Shown: positions 27,556 to 38,966, numbered from the stretch's first letter. The stretch: 64,000 bases of DNA from Helicobacter pylori Shi112 (GCF_000277405.1 NC_017741.1:1178001-1242000), one strand, 5' to 3'. Translations and numbers: made by a program. The notes: generated by a model from the letters alone, not told the origin.

Positions 27556-27585
27556 AAACCCCTCCTTTTTTTAAAAAGAGGGTTT
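27556..27585. terminator. Terminator hairpin after hopQ
   Basis: AAACCCCTC and GAGGGTTT (one bulged C) flank a T7A5 loop, with further T or A runs on either side. It abuts the hopQ stop and can also end plus-strand transcripts from the aapA relic. Confidence 0.6.
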
Positions 27586-29511
27586 TTAATAGGCAAACAC
27601 GTAATTGAGATACACGCTATAAAGCCTTCGGTATTCTAGTTTAGTGTCTAAAAAAGAATAGTAATTCGTGTTAATGGTAGGGATTTTCACGCCCAATTCC
27701 ATGCCATGTTGAGCCGCATGATGGCTATCTTTTTTCTTAGGTCTAGCGAGATTGGTTCTCAAGCCTAAATTGAATAAAAATTGGAAGTTGGCCGTATTCA
27801 CTTTAGCGCTATAGACATTGCTGATGGTTTTTAAATTCACAAATTGAGAATTAAGCCATGAAGTCCCTGCTAGCGCGATGCCTCCAAAAAGCCCCATAGA
27901 AAAATGGTTGTTCTTGCCTAAAAAGTTGGTTTTTTTATCGTTGATGAAGTTAAACAATAAATCGCTGCCCACCCCATAAGTCCATACATCAGAAGCCGAG
28001 TTAAAGAAATTGGATTTGATATAGGCATGGTTGTAATCAAAGAAACCATAATACCTTAACCCCCATCTTTTCTTTTCTCCAAAAAATTGCTTATAACCCA
28101 CTTGCACCCCAAGGCCATTCATCGCCCCGTTATTCGTGGCTGAAGAAGCGATCATGCCTGCACTTCTAAAAGGGTTATTGCCAAGCTCTTGGATAAGGGT
28201 GTTAGCGAGATTTTGCTCTTGATTGATTTGTGGCGTTTGGCTATCAAAAGAAGCGTTGCTTTCTTTTAGCGAAGCTAGGGTTTCTTCCACGCCTGCACAC
28301 CCATTCCCCCAGTTGCTCTTTTGATTTTGCATTGCCATGTTTGCACTACTTATAGCACTCGCGTCGCATTTCCCTATGTAGTCTTTAAGATGGCCTGAAG
28401 AAAGTTTGCTAAAATCGCTCTCCACTTGATTGGCCAGCTTTAAAATTTCTGCTTGAGATTGCGCGTTTTTGAGCATTTTTTGCGCTAAAGCCGTAAGACT
28501 GCTAGGGGTGTTAAGGTTGAAATTATGAGGTTGTGTGATATTTTTTGGTTGGTTGGCGCTGAGTTGTTGGGTTTCTTTTACGATGTTTTGAGCGTTATTG
28601 ATCATGTCTGAAATAGCGCCAAATTCCGTGCCAAAAGTCTCGCATGCATTTTTGCCGCCACCGGCTGTTTGCCATGAAGGGGCGTTTGTGCTACTGCTCA
28701 TACCATTACTGGATTTCGCTATCAACATGGGGCAATAATCTTTTAGGGTATTGACGATCGTTTGCGCATAAGTTAAAAGATTTTGCGCGCCGTTTGTTGT
28801 ATCGATCACAGAAGTTGTCGTTTTAGTTTCATGATTATTACCTTGTTGATCCACTGAAGTGGTCACATGCGCTTCTAATTTGCCGCCTTTGCTGTTTAAA
28901 GGGGCGAGTCCGGATTCTTTTAGAGCTTTTGAAAGGATTTGATAGGCTTCATGGATTGCTTCGTATTGCTTAATGGATAGAGAAGAGTTTTTGGCTGCTG
29001 GCAAAAGATTCGTGCCACTATTATTTTGAACTTGGCCATTAGAGTTTATGAATCCACCGCAATTGATTTTGGTGCCGTTGCCATTCTCATCGGTGTAGTG
29101 GAAATTTTTGTGCCCTTCACCTGGTCTGTTCACATAGCCTCCACAAACGACTGCATAGCCGATGCTATTCCATAGCCCTAGCACCGACTTAAGCGCTAAA
29201 AGCGTGGCTTGATAAGCGGGGGATTGGGTCGTCCCACTGGTTAATTTCTTGGCGCGTTCGTTCAAATTATTAACCGCTTGATTGATCGCTTGCGCGCTTG
29301 TCTTTGAGCCTGAGCCATCATTGTTGGTTAAAAGCTTGTTTAAGCTTTCATAAGCGTCTGAAAGTTTTTGCACCTTGTCGGCGTTTTTCACTTTTTGAAC
29401 CGCTTCACCGATTTGATAACCCACGCTTAAAAAAACGCCGTTATCTTCAGCATGGAGCAATGACGCCGCAAGAGTCAGAGAAAGTAGAATCGTTTTTTTC
29501 ATTTTTTTCAT
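27586..29511 (-). CDS. hopQ: Adhesin HopQ, type I allele
   Basis: Outer membrane adhesin of 641 residues that binds human CEACAM receptors and assists Cag type IV secretion. It has a signal peptide ending [10 protein letters not shown], a helical exposed domain with paired cysteines (CGGYVNRPG...CGGF, CPML...C), and the C-terminal Hop barrel ([15 protein letters not shown] to the final FAY). The middle segment ([29 protein letters not shown]) matches type I HopQ, the form linked to cag-positive strains; that allele call is from memory. Two in-frame ATG codons (29511, 29502) are possible starts; signal function is unchanged. A weak CATAAT box lies at 29582-29587. Confidence 0.93.
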   Translation of the reverse strand: MKKMKKTILLSLTLAASLLHAEDNGVFLSVGYQIGEAVQKVKNADKVQKLSDAYESLNKLLTNNDGSGSKTSAQAINQAVNNLNERAKKLTSGTTQSPAYQATLLALKSVLGLWNSIGYAVVCGGYVNRPGEGHKNFHYTDENGNGTKINCGGFINSNGQVQNNSGTNLLPAAKNSSLSIKQYEAIHEAYQILSKALKESGLAPLNSKGGKLEAHVTTSVDQQGNNHETKTTTSVIDTTNGAQNLLTYAQTIVNTLKDYCPMLIAKSSNGMSSSTNAPSWQTAGGGKNACETFGTEFGAISDMINNAQNIVKETQQLSANQPKNITQPHNFNLNTPSSLTALAQKMLKNAQSQAEILKLANQVESDFSKLSSGHLKDYIGKCDASAISSANMAMQNQKSNWGNGCAGVEETLASLKESNASFDSQTPQINQEQNLANTLIQELGNNPFRSAGMIASSATNNGAMNGLGVQVGYKQFFGEKKRWGLRYYGFFDYNHAYIKSNFFNSASDVWTYGVGSDLLFNFINDKKTNFLGKNNHFSMGLFGGIALAGTSWLNSQFVNLKTISNVYSAKVNTANFQFLFNLGLRTNLARPKKKDSHHAAQHGMELGVKIPTINTNYYSFLDTKLEYRRLYSVYLNYVFAY

Positions 29512-29782
29512 AAAATGTTCCTTAAAGTAATGTTTTATTGCAAAATGTAATCAAAATGAGAATTTATTTACAATGCGTTTAATTATGGCATAAATTTATT
29601 GAATTTTTCATAAAATGTTACTTTTTAAATTTTGAAATAAGGACTTTGCATTGTCTTTGTGTGGGATTTTATTTTTGTTTGTGTTGTTTTAGGCGTGGTT
29701 TTAACGCTTCAAAACCCCCTACTCCAGCCCAACAAAAATCAAAGGTTTTTATCAAAAAAGATTTACAATGATTTTTCAATCG

Positions 29783-31725
<1,943 letters not shown>

Positions 31726-31736
31726 GTTTTGTCCTT

Positions 31737-32993
31737 TTAATGAGCGTTTAGCCCTATGAATAACCCAGCGATAGTCGCGCTCATGAAATTAGAAAGCGTG
31801 CCTACAAGCACCGCTTTTAAAGCAAGCCTTACAATGAGATCTTTCTTTTTAGGCACTAAACTGCCAAGCCCCCCAATAAGCATAGCGACTGAGCTTAAGT
31901 TAGCAAACCCGCACAACGCAAAAGTGATGATCGCTTTAGTTTTCTCGCTCAAGATTAGAGGAGGGTTATCGCCCAAATAAGGTAAAAATTGCATATAGCC
32001 CACAAATTCATTGAGCGCGATTTTAATGCCTATGATTTCTCCAGCAATCCCGGCCTGGCTCCAAGGAATGCCTAGCATAAAAGCTAAGGGTTTTAAGAGC
32101 GTGCCTAAAATCAACCCCAAAGACAAATGCTCCATGCCTAAAAACCCCCCTACAACCCCTAAAAGCCCGTTAATGAGCGCAAGCATCCCCACAAAGGCTA
32201 AAAGCATCGCTCCCACATGCAAAGCTAAATTTAGCCCTGTGCTTGCCCCATTAGCGATAGCTTCTATGGCATTGACATGCTTTTCTACAGAAACATCTGC
32301 ATGGCTGGAAATGGTTTCGTTTTGCGGGTAAATGATTTTAGCGAACAATAAACCCCCAGGAGCGGACATAAACGAAGCGGCTATTAAATAAGGTAAAGGA
32401 ATGCCCATGCTCGCATACCCGGCCAACACCGGCCCCGCAACGCTAGCCATGCCCACGCACATGACTGCAAAAATCTCTGAATCGCTCATGCTTTTCAAAT
32501 AAGGTTTAATGACTAAGGGCGCTTCTGTGTGCGCTACAAAAATATTAGCCGCTGCACTCATGCTTTCTGCTTTAGAAGTGCCTAAGCATTTTTGCAACGC
32601 CCCACCGATGAGGTTGATCACTAAAGGCATGATTTTTAAATAGTATAGGAGTGAAATCAAACTGGCAAAAAAGATAATGATCGCTAAAACATTAATAGCA
32701 AAGATAAAGCCTCCTATCCCTTGATCGCCCTTAGCGTTTGGAGCGAGACTCCCAAATAAAAAACGCACCCCCTCATAGCCATAACCAATCACGCTTTGTA
32801 TGCCACTAGCTAAACCTTGTAGCATTTCCCTACCCAAAGGCACATATAAAGCCAACGCCCCTAAAGCCACCTGGATCACAAACGCGCTGATAATCGTGCG
32901 ATAATTAATAGCCCTTTTATTGCTAGAAAACACCCAAGCAATAAGAAAAAGCACCGCCATCCCTACAACACTAAAAAGAGAGCTAAAAATCAT
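31737..32993 (-). CDS. nupC: Concentrative nucleoside transporter NupC
   Basis: CNT-family inner membrane symporter of 418 residues for nucleosides. Family segments present are GGALQKCLGTSKAESMSAAANIFVG-like (residues about 135-160, reading to FVAHTEAP), the MSAPGGLLFAKI loop and ALCGFANLSSVAM near the end. First gene of the nupC-deoB-deoD operon, so uptake, phosphorolysis and mutase are encoded together. I use ATG 32993 (TAGGGA seven bases upstream); a TTG two codons earlier is less likely. Confidence 0.93.
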   Translation of the reverse strand: MIFSSLFSVVGMAVLFLIAWVFSSNKRAINYRTIISAFVIQVALGALALYVPLGREMLQGLASGIQSVIGYGYEGVRFLFGSLAPNAKGDQGIGGFIFAINVLAIIIFFASLISLLYYLKIMPLVINLIGGALQKCLGTSKAESMSAAANIFVAHTEAPLVIKPYLKSMSDSEIFAVMCVGMASVAGPVLAGYASMGIPLPYLIAASFMSAPGGLLFAKIIYPQNETISSHADVSVEKHVNAIEAIANGASTGLNLALHVGAMLLAFVGMLALINGLLGVVGGFLGMEHLSLGLILGTLLKPLAFMLGIPWSQAGIAGEIIGIKIALNEFVGYMQFLPYLGDNPPLILSEKTKAIITFALCGFANLSSVAMLIGGLGSLVPKKKDLIVRLALKAVLVGTLSNFMSATIAGLFIGLNAH

Positions 32994-33097
32994 CGTCAAA
33001 TCCCTAATGTAAGAAATTAAAAGATGCAGAGTTATTGTAGTTTAGATTTGCTAAAAAAAAGATTAAACGGATATTAAATGAAGATTAAATCAAATCA

Positions 33098-33175
33098 TGG
33101 TGTCAAGAGGGGGACTTGAACCCCCGACCTCCGGCTTATGAGACCAGCGCTCTAAACCAGCTGAGCTACCTTGAC
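33098..33175 (-). tRNA. tRNA-Met (CAU anticodon)
   Basis: Clover-leaf on the minus strand: acceptor GTCAAGG / TCTTGAC, D-arm GCTC...GAGC, anticodon stem with loop CTCATAA (anticodon at 33138-33140), T-arm GGGGG-TTCAAGT-CCCCC, discriminator A and an encoded CCA (33098-33100). The paired G1-C72 excludes the initiator, so it is elongator Met; a lysidine-type Ile (CAU) tRNA cannot be fully ruled out. Confidence 0.9.
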
Positions 33176-33235
33176 ACAAGCAATTTTATAAAAAATAAAG
33201 AATGAGATTGTACAAAAAATTTTCTTAAGGTTTGG

Positions 33236-33460
33236 TTAAATTTTCTCTTCTTTTCTGGATTTTACAATCATTTCATGGGCATGGTTGATTTCTTTGAGTT
33301 TTTCGTTGGCAAAGATGATAAAAGCTTCTGGCAGATCTTTAGACTGAATCTTGTCGGGGTGGTATTCTGACGCTAATTTCCTGTAAGCTTTTTTAATCGT
33401 ATCCAGGCTGTCTGTTGGGGAGCATTTTAGGATTTTATAGTATTTTTCTAGATCAGAGCC
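33236..33460 (-). pseudogene. J-domain (DnaJ-like) C-terminal fragment, out of frame
   Basis: On the minus strand a 72-codon frame reads DLEKYYKILKCSP through AYRKLASEYHPDK to ...KSRKEEKI and stop (33236-33238). It is a complete J-domain core including the HPD tripeptide that stimulates DnaK ATPase. There is no ATG, GTG or TTG start in this frame; an upstream TAG closes it about 40 bases before. It begins exactly where the upstream membrane-protein frame ends (TGA at 33453), in a frame shifted by one base. The simplest reading is the C-terminal half of a membrane-anchored J-protein broken by a one-base change. Confidence 0.7.
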
Positions 33461-34067
33461 ATAGTATATAGCGTGTGTACAACAACGCCCCTCCTACCAT
33501 AACACCAAGAATCCCCATAGCCGTAACAAGCTCCCAAATAATAGCCATAACAGTCACAACAACAACAGACCCATATTTATTAATCCCATATTTATTTTTA
33601 GACTCTAAAAACTTTTTTGGTAACCACTTTGCTAACCACTTAGACCAAAAGTAATAAAAGGGACCACAAATCCCTGCACCCAAAAGAATACACAGAGTAT
33701 AGACGACCCAAACAAAAGAACCAGAGAGGTGGTAATACTCTCTAATAATGTCCGCACAACCTCCCCCAAAAACAGCACCACTAATCCCCATAATCCCAAC
33801 GATAGCCCCTATAACATGATATTTATACTCTACCAACTTTTCATAGATTTCAAACACTAGCCCCATGCCAAAAAAAATACACAGAGTATAGACGACCCAA
33901 ACAAAAAAACCAGAGAGGTGGTAACGCTCCACGATCGCACTCGTGCAATATCCCCCCAAAAAACCGCCCAAAACCACCAGAAAAAATTCTATCACAAGCG
34001 CTCTCCAAACCAATTTTACAAGCCAAAATGATACCACGAAACCACACAGGCTCACCATCAAAACCAA
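33453..34067 (-). CDS. Membrane protein with duplicated 63-residue unit; N-terminal part of a broken J-domain protein
   Basis: A 204-residue, strongly hydrophobic protein with five to six membrane segments. It contains a direct internal duplication: YHLSGFFVWVVYTLCI at residues 49-64 and YHLSGSFVWVVYTLCI at 112-127, exactly 63 residues apart. The DNA copies are at 33688-33742 and 33878-33931. The frame ends at the point where an out-of-frame J domain begins, so the intact gene probably coded for a membrane-anchored J-domain co-chaperone of about 275 residues. Start TTG 34067 has AGGAT seven bases upstream; ATG at 34058 is an alternative. Confidence 0.6.
   Translation of the reverse strand: MVLMVSLCGFVVSFWLVKLVWRALVIEFFLVVLGGFLGGYCTSAIVERYHLSGFFVWVVYTLCIFFGMGLVFEIYEKLVEYKYHVIGAIVGIMGISGAVFGGGCADIIREYYHLSGSFVWVVYTLCILLGAGICGPFYYFWSKWLAKWLPKKFLESKNKYGINKYGSVVVVTVMAIIWELVTAMGILGVMVGGALLYTRYILWL
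33688..33931. repeat. Direct repeat, 189-base period
   Basis: Near-identical 54-base copies at 33688-33742 and 33878-33931, both containing ACAGAGTATAGACGACCC. The spacing of 189 bases keeps the frame of the membrane-protein gene. Confidence 0.9.
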
Positions 34068-34131
34068 ACGATCGATCCTACTTTCCTAAATTAATGATAA
34101 AAATTAGATATTTTCTTGTAAAATAACCCGC

Positions 34132-35463
34132 ATGTTTAAGAAAATTTTTCCATTAGCGTTAGTTTCATCGTTGCGGTTTTTGGGGCTTTTCATTGTTTTG
34201 CCCATCATCAGTTTGTATGCGGATAGTTTCCATTCAAGCAGTCCCTTGCTTGTGGGGTTGGCTGTGGGCGGAGCGTATCTTACGCAAATTGTTTTTCAAA
34301 CCCCCATGGGCATTCTTAGCGATAAGATAGGCCGTAAAGTGGTGGTTATGGTGTGCTTGTTGTTGTTTTTAATTGGCTCGTTAGTGTGCTTTATAGCAAA
34401 TGATATTGTTTGGCTCGTTATAGGGCGCTTCATTCAAGGCATGGGGGCTTTAGGGGGGGTTGTTAGCGCGATGGTGGCGGATGAAGTGAAAGAAGAAGAG
34501 CGCACTAAAGCCATGGCAATCATGGGAGCGTTTATTTTCATTAGCTTCACCATAAGCATGGCGATTGGCCCTGGGGTTGTGGCGTTTTTGGGGGGGGCAA
34601 AATGGCTCTTTTTACTCACTGCGATCTTAACTCTATTGAGTTTATTGATGCTTTTAAAAGTCAAAGATGCCCCTAAAATTTCTTACCAAATCAAAAACAT
34701 AAAAGCTTACCAACCCAACTCTAAAGCCCTGTATCTTTTGTATCTAAGCTCTTTTTTTGAAAAAGCGTTCATGACGCTTATTTTTGTGCTGATCCCTTTA
34801 GCCTTAGTGAATGAATTTCATAAAGATGAAAGCTTTTTGATCTTGGTGTATGTGCCTGGAGCCTTATTAGGGGTTTTAAGCATGGGAGTGGCGAGCGTTA
34901 TGGCTGAAAAATACAATAAGCCTAAAGGGGTAATGCTTTCTGGTGCGCTGTTGTTTATTGTGAGTTATTTGTGCTTGTTTTTAGCCGACTCTAGCTTTTT
35001 AGGAAAATATTTATGGCTCTTCATTCTTGGGGTGGCGTTTTTCTTTATTGGCTTTGCCACCTTAGAGCCTATCATGCAATCTTTAGCGTCCAAATTCGCC
35101 AGAGCGCATGAAAAAGGCAAGGTTTTAGGGCAATTCACTACTTTTGGCTATTTGGGGAGCTTTGTTGGGGGCGTGAGCGGGGGGTTGAGCTACCATCATT
35201 TAGGCGTTTCTAACACAAGCTTAATTGTTGTAGCTTTAGGGCTTATTTGGGGGCTATCGCTTTTTTTACTCAACAACCCTTCCAAGCAAAAAAATGTCTA
35301 TTTCCCCTTAGACGCTTACAATGAGGAACAATTTGAAACTTTAGAGGATAAAATCATTGAATGGTATGTTAATATTAGCGAAGAAATCATTATTGTGAAA
35401 TATAATTCCGATCACATTAGCGAAGAAGAAATCATTCGCTTAGCGCAAAACTTTAGAAAATAA
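34132..35463 (+). CDS. MFS drug-efflux transporter, YajR-like
   Basis: Major facilitator of 443 residues with 12 hydrophobic segments (about residues 8-390). Motif A is GILSDKIGRKVVV near residue 62, and the drug-exporter motif C region IGPGVVAFLGG lies near residue 145. After the last helix comes a soluble tail (YFPLDAYNEEQFETLEDKI ... ISEEEIIRLAQNF) like the small ferredoxin-fold domain of YajR. 26695 calls this locus a multidrug-efflux transporter. The coding frame contains G7 (34453-34459) and G8 (34590-34597) runs, so slippage could switch it off; here it is open. ttcA follows 17 bases later. Confidence 0.82.
   Translation: MFKKIFPLALVSSLRFLGLFIVLPIISLYADSFHSSSPLLVGLAVGGAYLTQIVFQTPMGILSDKIGRKVVVMVCLLLFLIGSLVCFIANDIVWLVIGRFIQGMGALGGVVSAMVADEVKEEERTKAMAIMGAFIFISFTISMAIGPGVVAFLGGAKWLFLLTAILTLLSLLMLLKVKDAPKISYQIKNIKAYQPNSKALYLLYLSSFFEKAFMTLIFVLIPLALVNEFHKDESFLILVYVPGALLGVLSMGVASVMAEKYNKPKGVMLSGALLFIVSYLCLFLADSSFLGKYLWLFILGVAFFFIGFATLEPIMQSLASKFARAHEKGKVLGQFTTFGYLGSFVGGVSGGLSYHHLGVSNTSLIVVALGLIWGLSLFLLNNPSKQKNVYFPLDAYNEEQFETLEDKIIEWYVNISEEIIIVKYNSDHISEEEIIRLAQNFRK
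34590..34597 (+). repeat. Intragenic G8 tract in the MFS gene
   Basis: Eight G (preceded by T5) in the codons for Leu-Gly-Gly-Ala around residue 154. A one-base change would truncate the protein in the middle of the membrane domain. Confidence 0.9.
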
Positions 35464-35480
35464 ATAATCAAGGATTAAAA

Positions 35481-36242
35481 ATGGCCTATGAAATTTCTAA
35501 AAAAGTCTTGCACATTGTAGGCAAGACCAACGCCACTTACAAACTCATAGAAGAAGGCGATAAAGTCTTATTAGGATTGAGTGGGGGCAAGGATTCTATC
35601 ATGCTCGCTTGCATCTTAGCCAGGATGCAAAAACATGCCCCTTTCAAATTTGATTTTAAAGCGGTTACCGTGCATTATGGTTTGGGCGAAGATTTGAAAT
35701 GGTTGAGCGATTTGTGCCAAGAGCAGGGCATTGAGCATGAGATCATTTACACCCAAATCGCTGCCACCATCAACGAAAAACGCCGTGAAAAAAGCTCGTT
35801 TTGTTCGTTTTGTTCTCGTTTGAGGAGAGGGACTTTGTATTCTAAAGCTTTAGAAGAAGGCTATAATAAAGTCGCTATCGCGCACCATTTAGATGACGCC
35901 GTAGAGAGCTTTTTTATGAATTTCACTTATAACGGGAGTTTAAGGAGCATGCCCCCCATTTATAGGGCTGAAAACGGCTTATTGGTGATCCGCCCTTTGA
36001 TTAAGGTTCGAGAAGCCAGCAGCATTCATTTTGTCACTTCTCAAAATATCCCCGTCGCCCCTGATTGCAATTGCCCAGCCAAACAGCCCACCTCTGATAA
36101 GCCCCCTATCGCGCGATTAGCCACTAAAGATTTCTTAAAAGAAATGCAAAACTTGCACCCTCATTTCTTTGACAGCTTAGAAAACGCATTCAACAATGTT
36201 CAAGCGAACAGCTTTAGCGATTCTAAATATTTAGACGCTTAA
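35481..36242 (+). CDS. ttcA: tRNA 2-thiocytidine synthetase TtcA
   Basis: PP-loop ATPase (253 residues) that thiolates cytidine 32 of certain tRNAs using an iron-sulfur cluster. The ATP loop is GLSGGKDSIM (near residue 33), the conserved CSFCSR pair lies near residue 112, and the CNCPAK segment supplies the third cysteine near 196. This combination distinguishes TtcA from TilS. It shares orientation and a short gap with the MFS gene and converges on the antiporter gene. Confidence 0.9.
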   Translation: MAYEISKKVLHIVGKTNATYKLIEEGDKVLLGLSGGKDSIMLACILARMQKHAPFKFDFKAVTVHYGLGEDLKWLSDLCQEQGIEHEIIYTQIAATINEKRREKSSFCSFCSRLRRGTLYSKALEEGYNKVAIAHHLDDAVESFFMNFTYNGSLRSMPPIYRAENGLLVIRPLIKVREASSIHFVTSQNIPVAPDCNCPAKQPTSDKPPIARLATKDFLKEMQNLHPHFFDSLENAFNNVQANSFSDSKYLDA

Positions 36243-36251
36243 AGCTTTTAT

Positions 36252-37403
36252 TCAAGCTTTTTTGTTGAGCATTTTAATCGCAATCGTGAATAATACCCCT
36301 TCAAAAATAGCCGCCATGAGCAATGCGTAGTAGGTGTTTTGTGAGATCGCTTGCGCTTTTAAGCCTACCGCTGCTGTGGTTACTAAAAAAGTTAAAGGCA
36401 TAGAAGCCCCTAAAGCGAATGAAAATAAATGCTTAGCTTCTTTAAAGTATTTGCGCCACAATAAGGTTGAAGTGATTAAGTGCAAACTTAACATCGCTAT
36501 GACAATCAATATCCCTTGGAGAATCAAATGCGGGCTTAAAAACACTAATTTTAAGTCTAAAGTAGAGCCTACATGGATGAAAAACAAAGGCACAAAAAAC
36601 CCAAAACCCACATCATTGAGCTTGTGGATCAACTCTGATTTATGAGGGAAAAAAGTAGAAACGACTAACCCCGCTAGAAACGCCCCTAAAACCATTTCTA
36701 TTTTGAGCCACACCACGATCGCAACCAGTGAAAAAAAGAGCATGAGCGAAAAACGCACATCTTGGTTAAACTGACTGCTTTTAGGCATCACAAAAAGCTT
36801 TAAATGCGGGAACCACCAAAACAAAGTCTTAAAGATTTGAAACGCCACGATAATTAAGATTAAAAAAACAATGAGAATGCCTAAATCTTTAATCAAATCC
36901 ATGCCCAAACCATGCGAATACACCCCATCCACGACCACCAAACCAAAAATGCTTAATAATTCCCCAATAACGCCCACTTTCAAAACCAAATCAAGCCACA
37001 AAATCTCTTTACGATAGTCTTTGACTAAAGTCATGATCATGCCCAAACTAATAATAGGGAAAATCACCATGAAAATGGGCTCTAAATTAAGGCTAAAAGT
37101 AAGGATGAACGAAAGCGTGTATAAAATCAACAGATAAGCAAAAATGCGTTTTAAAAGAGAAACCCCTAATTTTTTAAACAAATAAATCTCTACTTCTAAA
37201 CCGCATAAAAACATTAAAAATAAAAAGCCAATCTCAGACATGATTTCAAAGCCCTTGGTTGGCTCAATAAAGCCCACATACGCCCCAACAGATCCAAATA
37301 AAATCTCCACAACCGTGATAGGCAAACGAGAGATTCTAGACATATAGGGGGCCATCACAATTAAAAGCATAATGAGCGCGAAAGTGAAAAATTCTGCATG
37401 CAT
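36252..37403 (-). CDS. napA: CPA2-type Na+/H+ (or K+/H+) antiporter
   Basis: Cation:proton antiporter of 383 residues with 11 to 13 membrane segments, of the NapA/KefB group. Features are the early PITVVEILFGSVGAYVGFI segment, FLFMLCGLEVEI (helix 3) and ALGASMPLTFLVTTAAVGLKA near the end. There is no C-terminal nucleotide-binding (TrkA-N) domain, which favours a NapA-like rather than a Kef channel. 26695 names the locus napA; note that the unrelated neutrophil-activating protein gene of this species bears the same symbol. Confidence 0.8.
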   Translation of the reverse strand: MHAEFFTFALIMLLIVMAPYMSRISRLPITVVEILFGSVGAYVGFIEPTKGFEIMSEIGFLFLMFLCGLEVEIYLFKKLGVSLLKRIFAYLLILYTLSFILTFSLNLEPIFMVIFPIISLGMIMTLVKDYRKEILWLDLVLKVGVIGELLSIFGLVVVDGVYSHGLGMDLIKDLGILIVFLILIIVAFQIFKTLFWWFPHLKLFVMPKSSQFNQDVRFSLMLFFSLVAIVVWLKIEMVLGAFLAGLVVSTFFPHKSELIHKLNDVGFGFFVPLFFIHVGSTLDLKLVFLSPHLILQGILIVIAMLSLHLITSTLLWRKYFKEAKHLFSFALGASMPLTFLVTTAAVGLKAQAISQNTYYALLMAAIFEGVLFTIAIKMLNKKA

Positions 37404-37428
37404 GTCTTAATTTTACCTTATTTATTGG

Positions 37429-38808
37429 TTAAGTTTTCAAAGCGATAGGGTTTTTCTCTTTATAAGCGGTAAAAACCCCTTTTTTGATTTCGTAATAAGT
37501 TACCCCTAACGCTACTAAAAACGCTAAAAATTGCGCGATAGGGTAAGTTACCCAAACGCCATTAATCCCATAGAAATGACTTAAAATCGGCAATAAAATA
37601 ACCATAAACCCTAGCGTGTGCGAAAGGGTGATGATAAACGAACTTTTAGTGCGTTGGATGGATTGGAAAAACACCGCGCACAACAAAGTCATGCCTAAAA
37701 AAACATAGCCAACATAATAAATATTCATCGCCCTTTTAGTTTCTTGCATAAAGAGTGCATCTTGTTCGCTTGGCTGTAAATAGAGCTTGATTAAAAATTC
37801 ATCTAAGAAATAATAAGCGCCATAGAAAACAATCCCTATACAAAACGCCGCTTTCAAACCAAAGACAAACACCTCTTTCACGCGCTCTAAATTTCTAGCC
37901 CCATAGCTAAAGCTCGCAATCGGTTGGATGCCTTGAGAAATCGCAAACAAAGTCGTAAAAAAGATAATCGCATTATACATAACGATCCCATACACGCTCA
38001 CAAACCTTTCCCCTGCAGTGTGCATGATAGCAGTGTTAAACAATAAAATCATAACAGAAGCGCTAAATTCTGCCGTGCTTTGAGGCACGCCGCTTTTAGC
38101 TGAAGAAATGACTGAAGACAAAGAAAAACGCTTGATGAAATACAATTGCCCTTTTTTGCGCAAAAAATGCTGCATTAAGACTAAAACCCCTATCGCATGC
38201 CCTATCACGGTGGCTATCGCGCTGCCTTGAACCCCCACTTTTAAAACAAAAATAAACAAGTAGTTGAAAAAGATATTCGCTAACGAGCCAATCAGCATCG
38301 CTACCATCGCTAAAATGGGGCGTTTGTCGTTAATTACAAAAACATCCGCCAAAGGGTGCAAAACCATAAAAACCGCTCCCATTAAAATGATTTCAATGTA
38401 GCGTTTGGACATGCTCAATAAAGCGTCATTGCTCCCAAAAAGGCGCGCGATAGTTTCGCTAAACGGCAATAACGCCATGCTCAAAATAAAAGTGCTTATA
38501 GCGACAAAATAAAACACGCTGCTAAACACAAGCCTAGCCCTATGGGTTTTATTTTGACCCAAAAAATACCCCACAATACTCGCTGCCCCAAAACCAAAAA
38601 GCAATTCATACGCCACCAACGCCGGGAAAATAGGCCATGCGATATTGACCGCAGCGATAGCTTCTTTACCCAGTTTCTTGCCCACAAACATGCCATCTAT
38701 CATAGAGTAAGTGGAAAGTGAGATCATAGAAAAAGCTAAAGGGATAAAATAATAAAAAAAGAGCTTTCTTACAGAATCTTTATGCAAATCAATCTTTTTT
38801 TTTAGCAT
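37429..38808 (-). CDS. MATE-family multidrug efflux protein
   Basis: Integral membrane protein of 459 residues with 12 hydrophobic segments in two related halves, typical of NorM/MATE sodium- or proton-driven exporters. The first half has MIDGMFVGKKLGKEAIAAVN and FGFGAASIVGYFLGQNK; the second half has QGIQPIASFSYGA near residue 285. The third to fifth codons form an A9 run (plus-strand T9 at 38795-38803), which could slip and stop translation at the start. Start ATG 38808. The substrate is not known from sequence. Confidence 0.85.
   Translation of the reverse strand: MLKKKIDLHKDSVRKLFFYYFIPLAFSMISLSTYSMIDGMFVGKKLGKEAIAAVNIAWPIFPALVAYELLFGFGAASIVGYFLGQNKTHRARLVFSSVFYFVAISTFILSMALLPFSETIARLFGSNDALLSMSKRYIEIILMGAVFMVLHPLADVFVINDKRPILAMVAMLIGSLANIFFNYLFIFVLKVGVQGSAIATVIGHAIGVLVLMQHFLRKKGQLYFIKRFSLSSVISSAKSGVPQSTAEFSASVMILLFNTAIMHTAGERFVSVYGIVMYNAIIFFTTLFAISQGIQPIASFSYGARNLERVKEVFVFGLKAAFCIGIVFYGAYYFLDEFLIKLYLQPSEQDALFMQETKRAMNIYYVGYVFLGMTLLCAVFFQSIQRTKSSFIITLSHTLGFMVILLPILSHFYGINGVWVTYPIAQFLAFLVALGVTYYEIKKGVFTAYKEKNPIALKT
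38795..38803 (-). repeat. A9 tract at the 5' end of the MATE gene
   Basis: Nine A residues directly after the ATG-CT of the MATE gene (minus strand). Gain or loss of one base would frameshift after two to four codons. Confidence 0.9.
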
Positions 38809-38966
38809 TTAAACCACACATTAAAATTTATGACAAATTTTTCTATTTTAACATAAAAAGAAGACAATCTTTAGCGTGCTTAGATTTAAGCAGTATCATT
38901 AAATTTTAAAAAATGGTTTTTAGTGCAAAAGGGATTTCTTTATTGGGCTAATCCTTTTAACGATCT

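Larger units (their letters stand above)
27163..27585. other. Intergenic region with small-RNA signals
   Basis: A 423-base gap between the purine permease and hopQ. It contains the permease promoter (minus TATACC at 27185-27190), a plus-strand TATACT (27218-27223), and a hairpin CTTGATT / AATCAAG around 27254-27278. A terminator-like hairpin CTCTTTAA / TTAAAGAG (27347-27368) is followed by AGCG and seven T, then the degenerate aapA/isoA locus. The plus-strand box plus terminator could define a small RNA of about 150 bases; this is inference. Confidence 0.45.
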
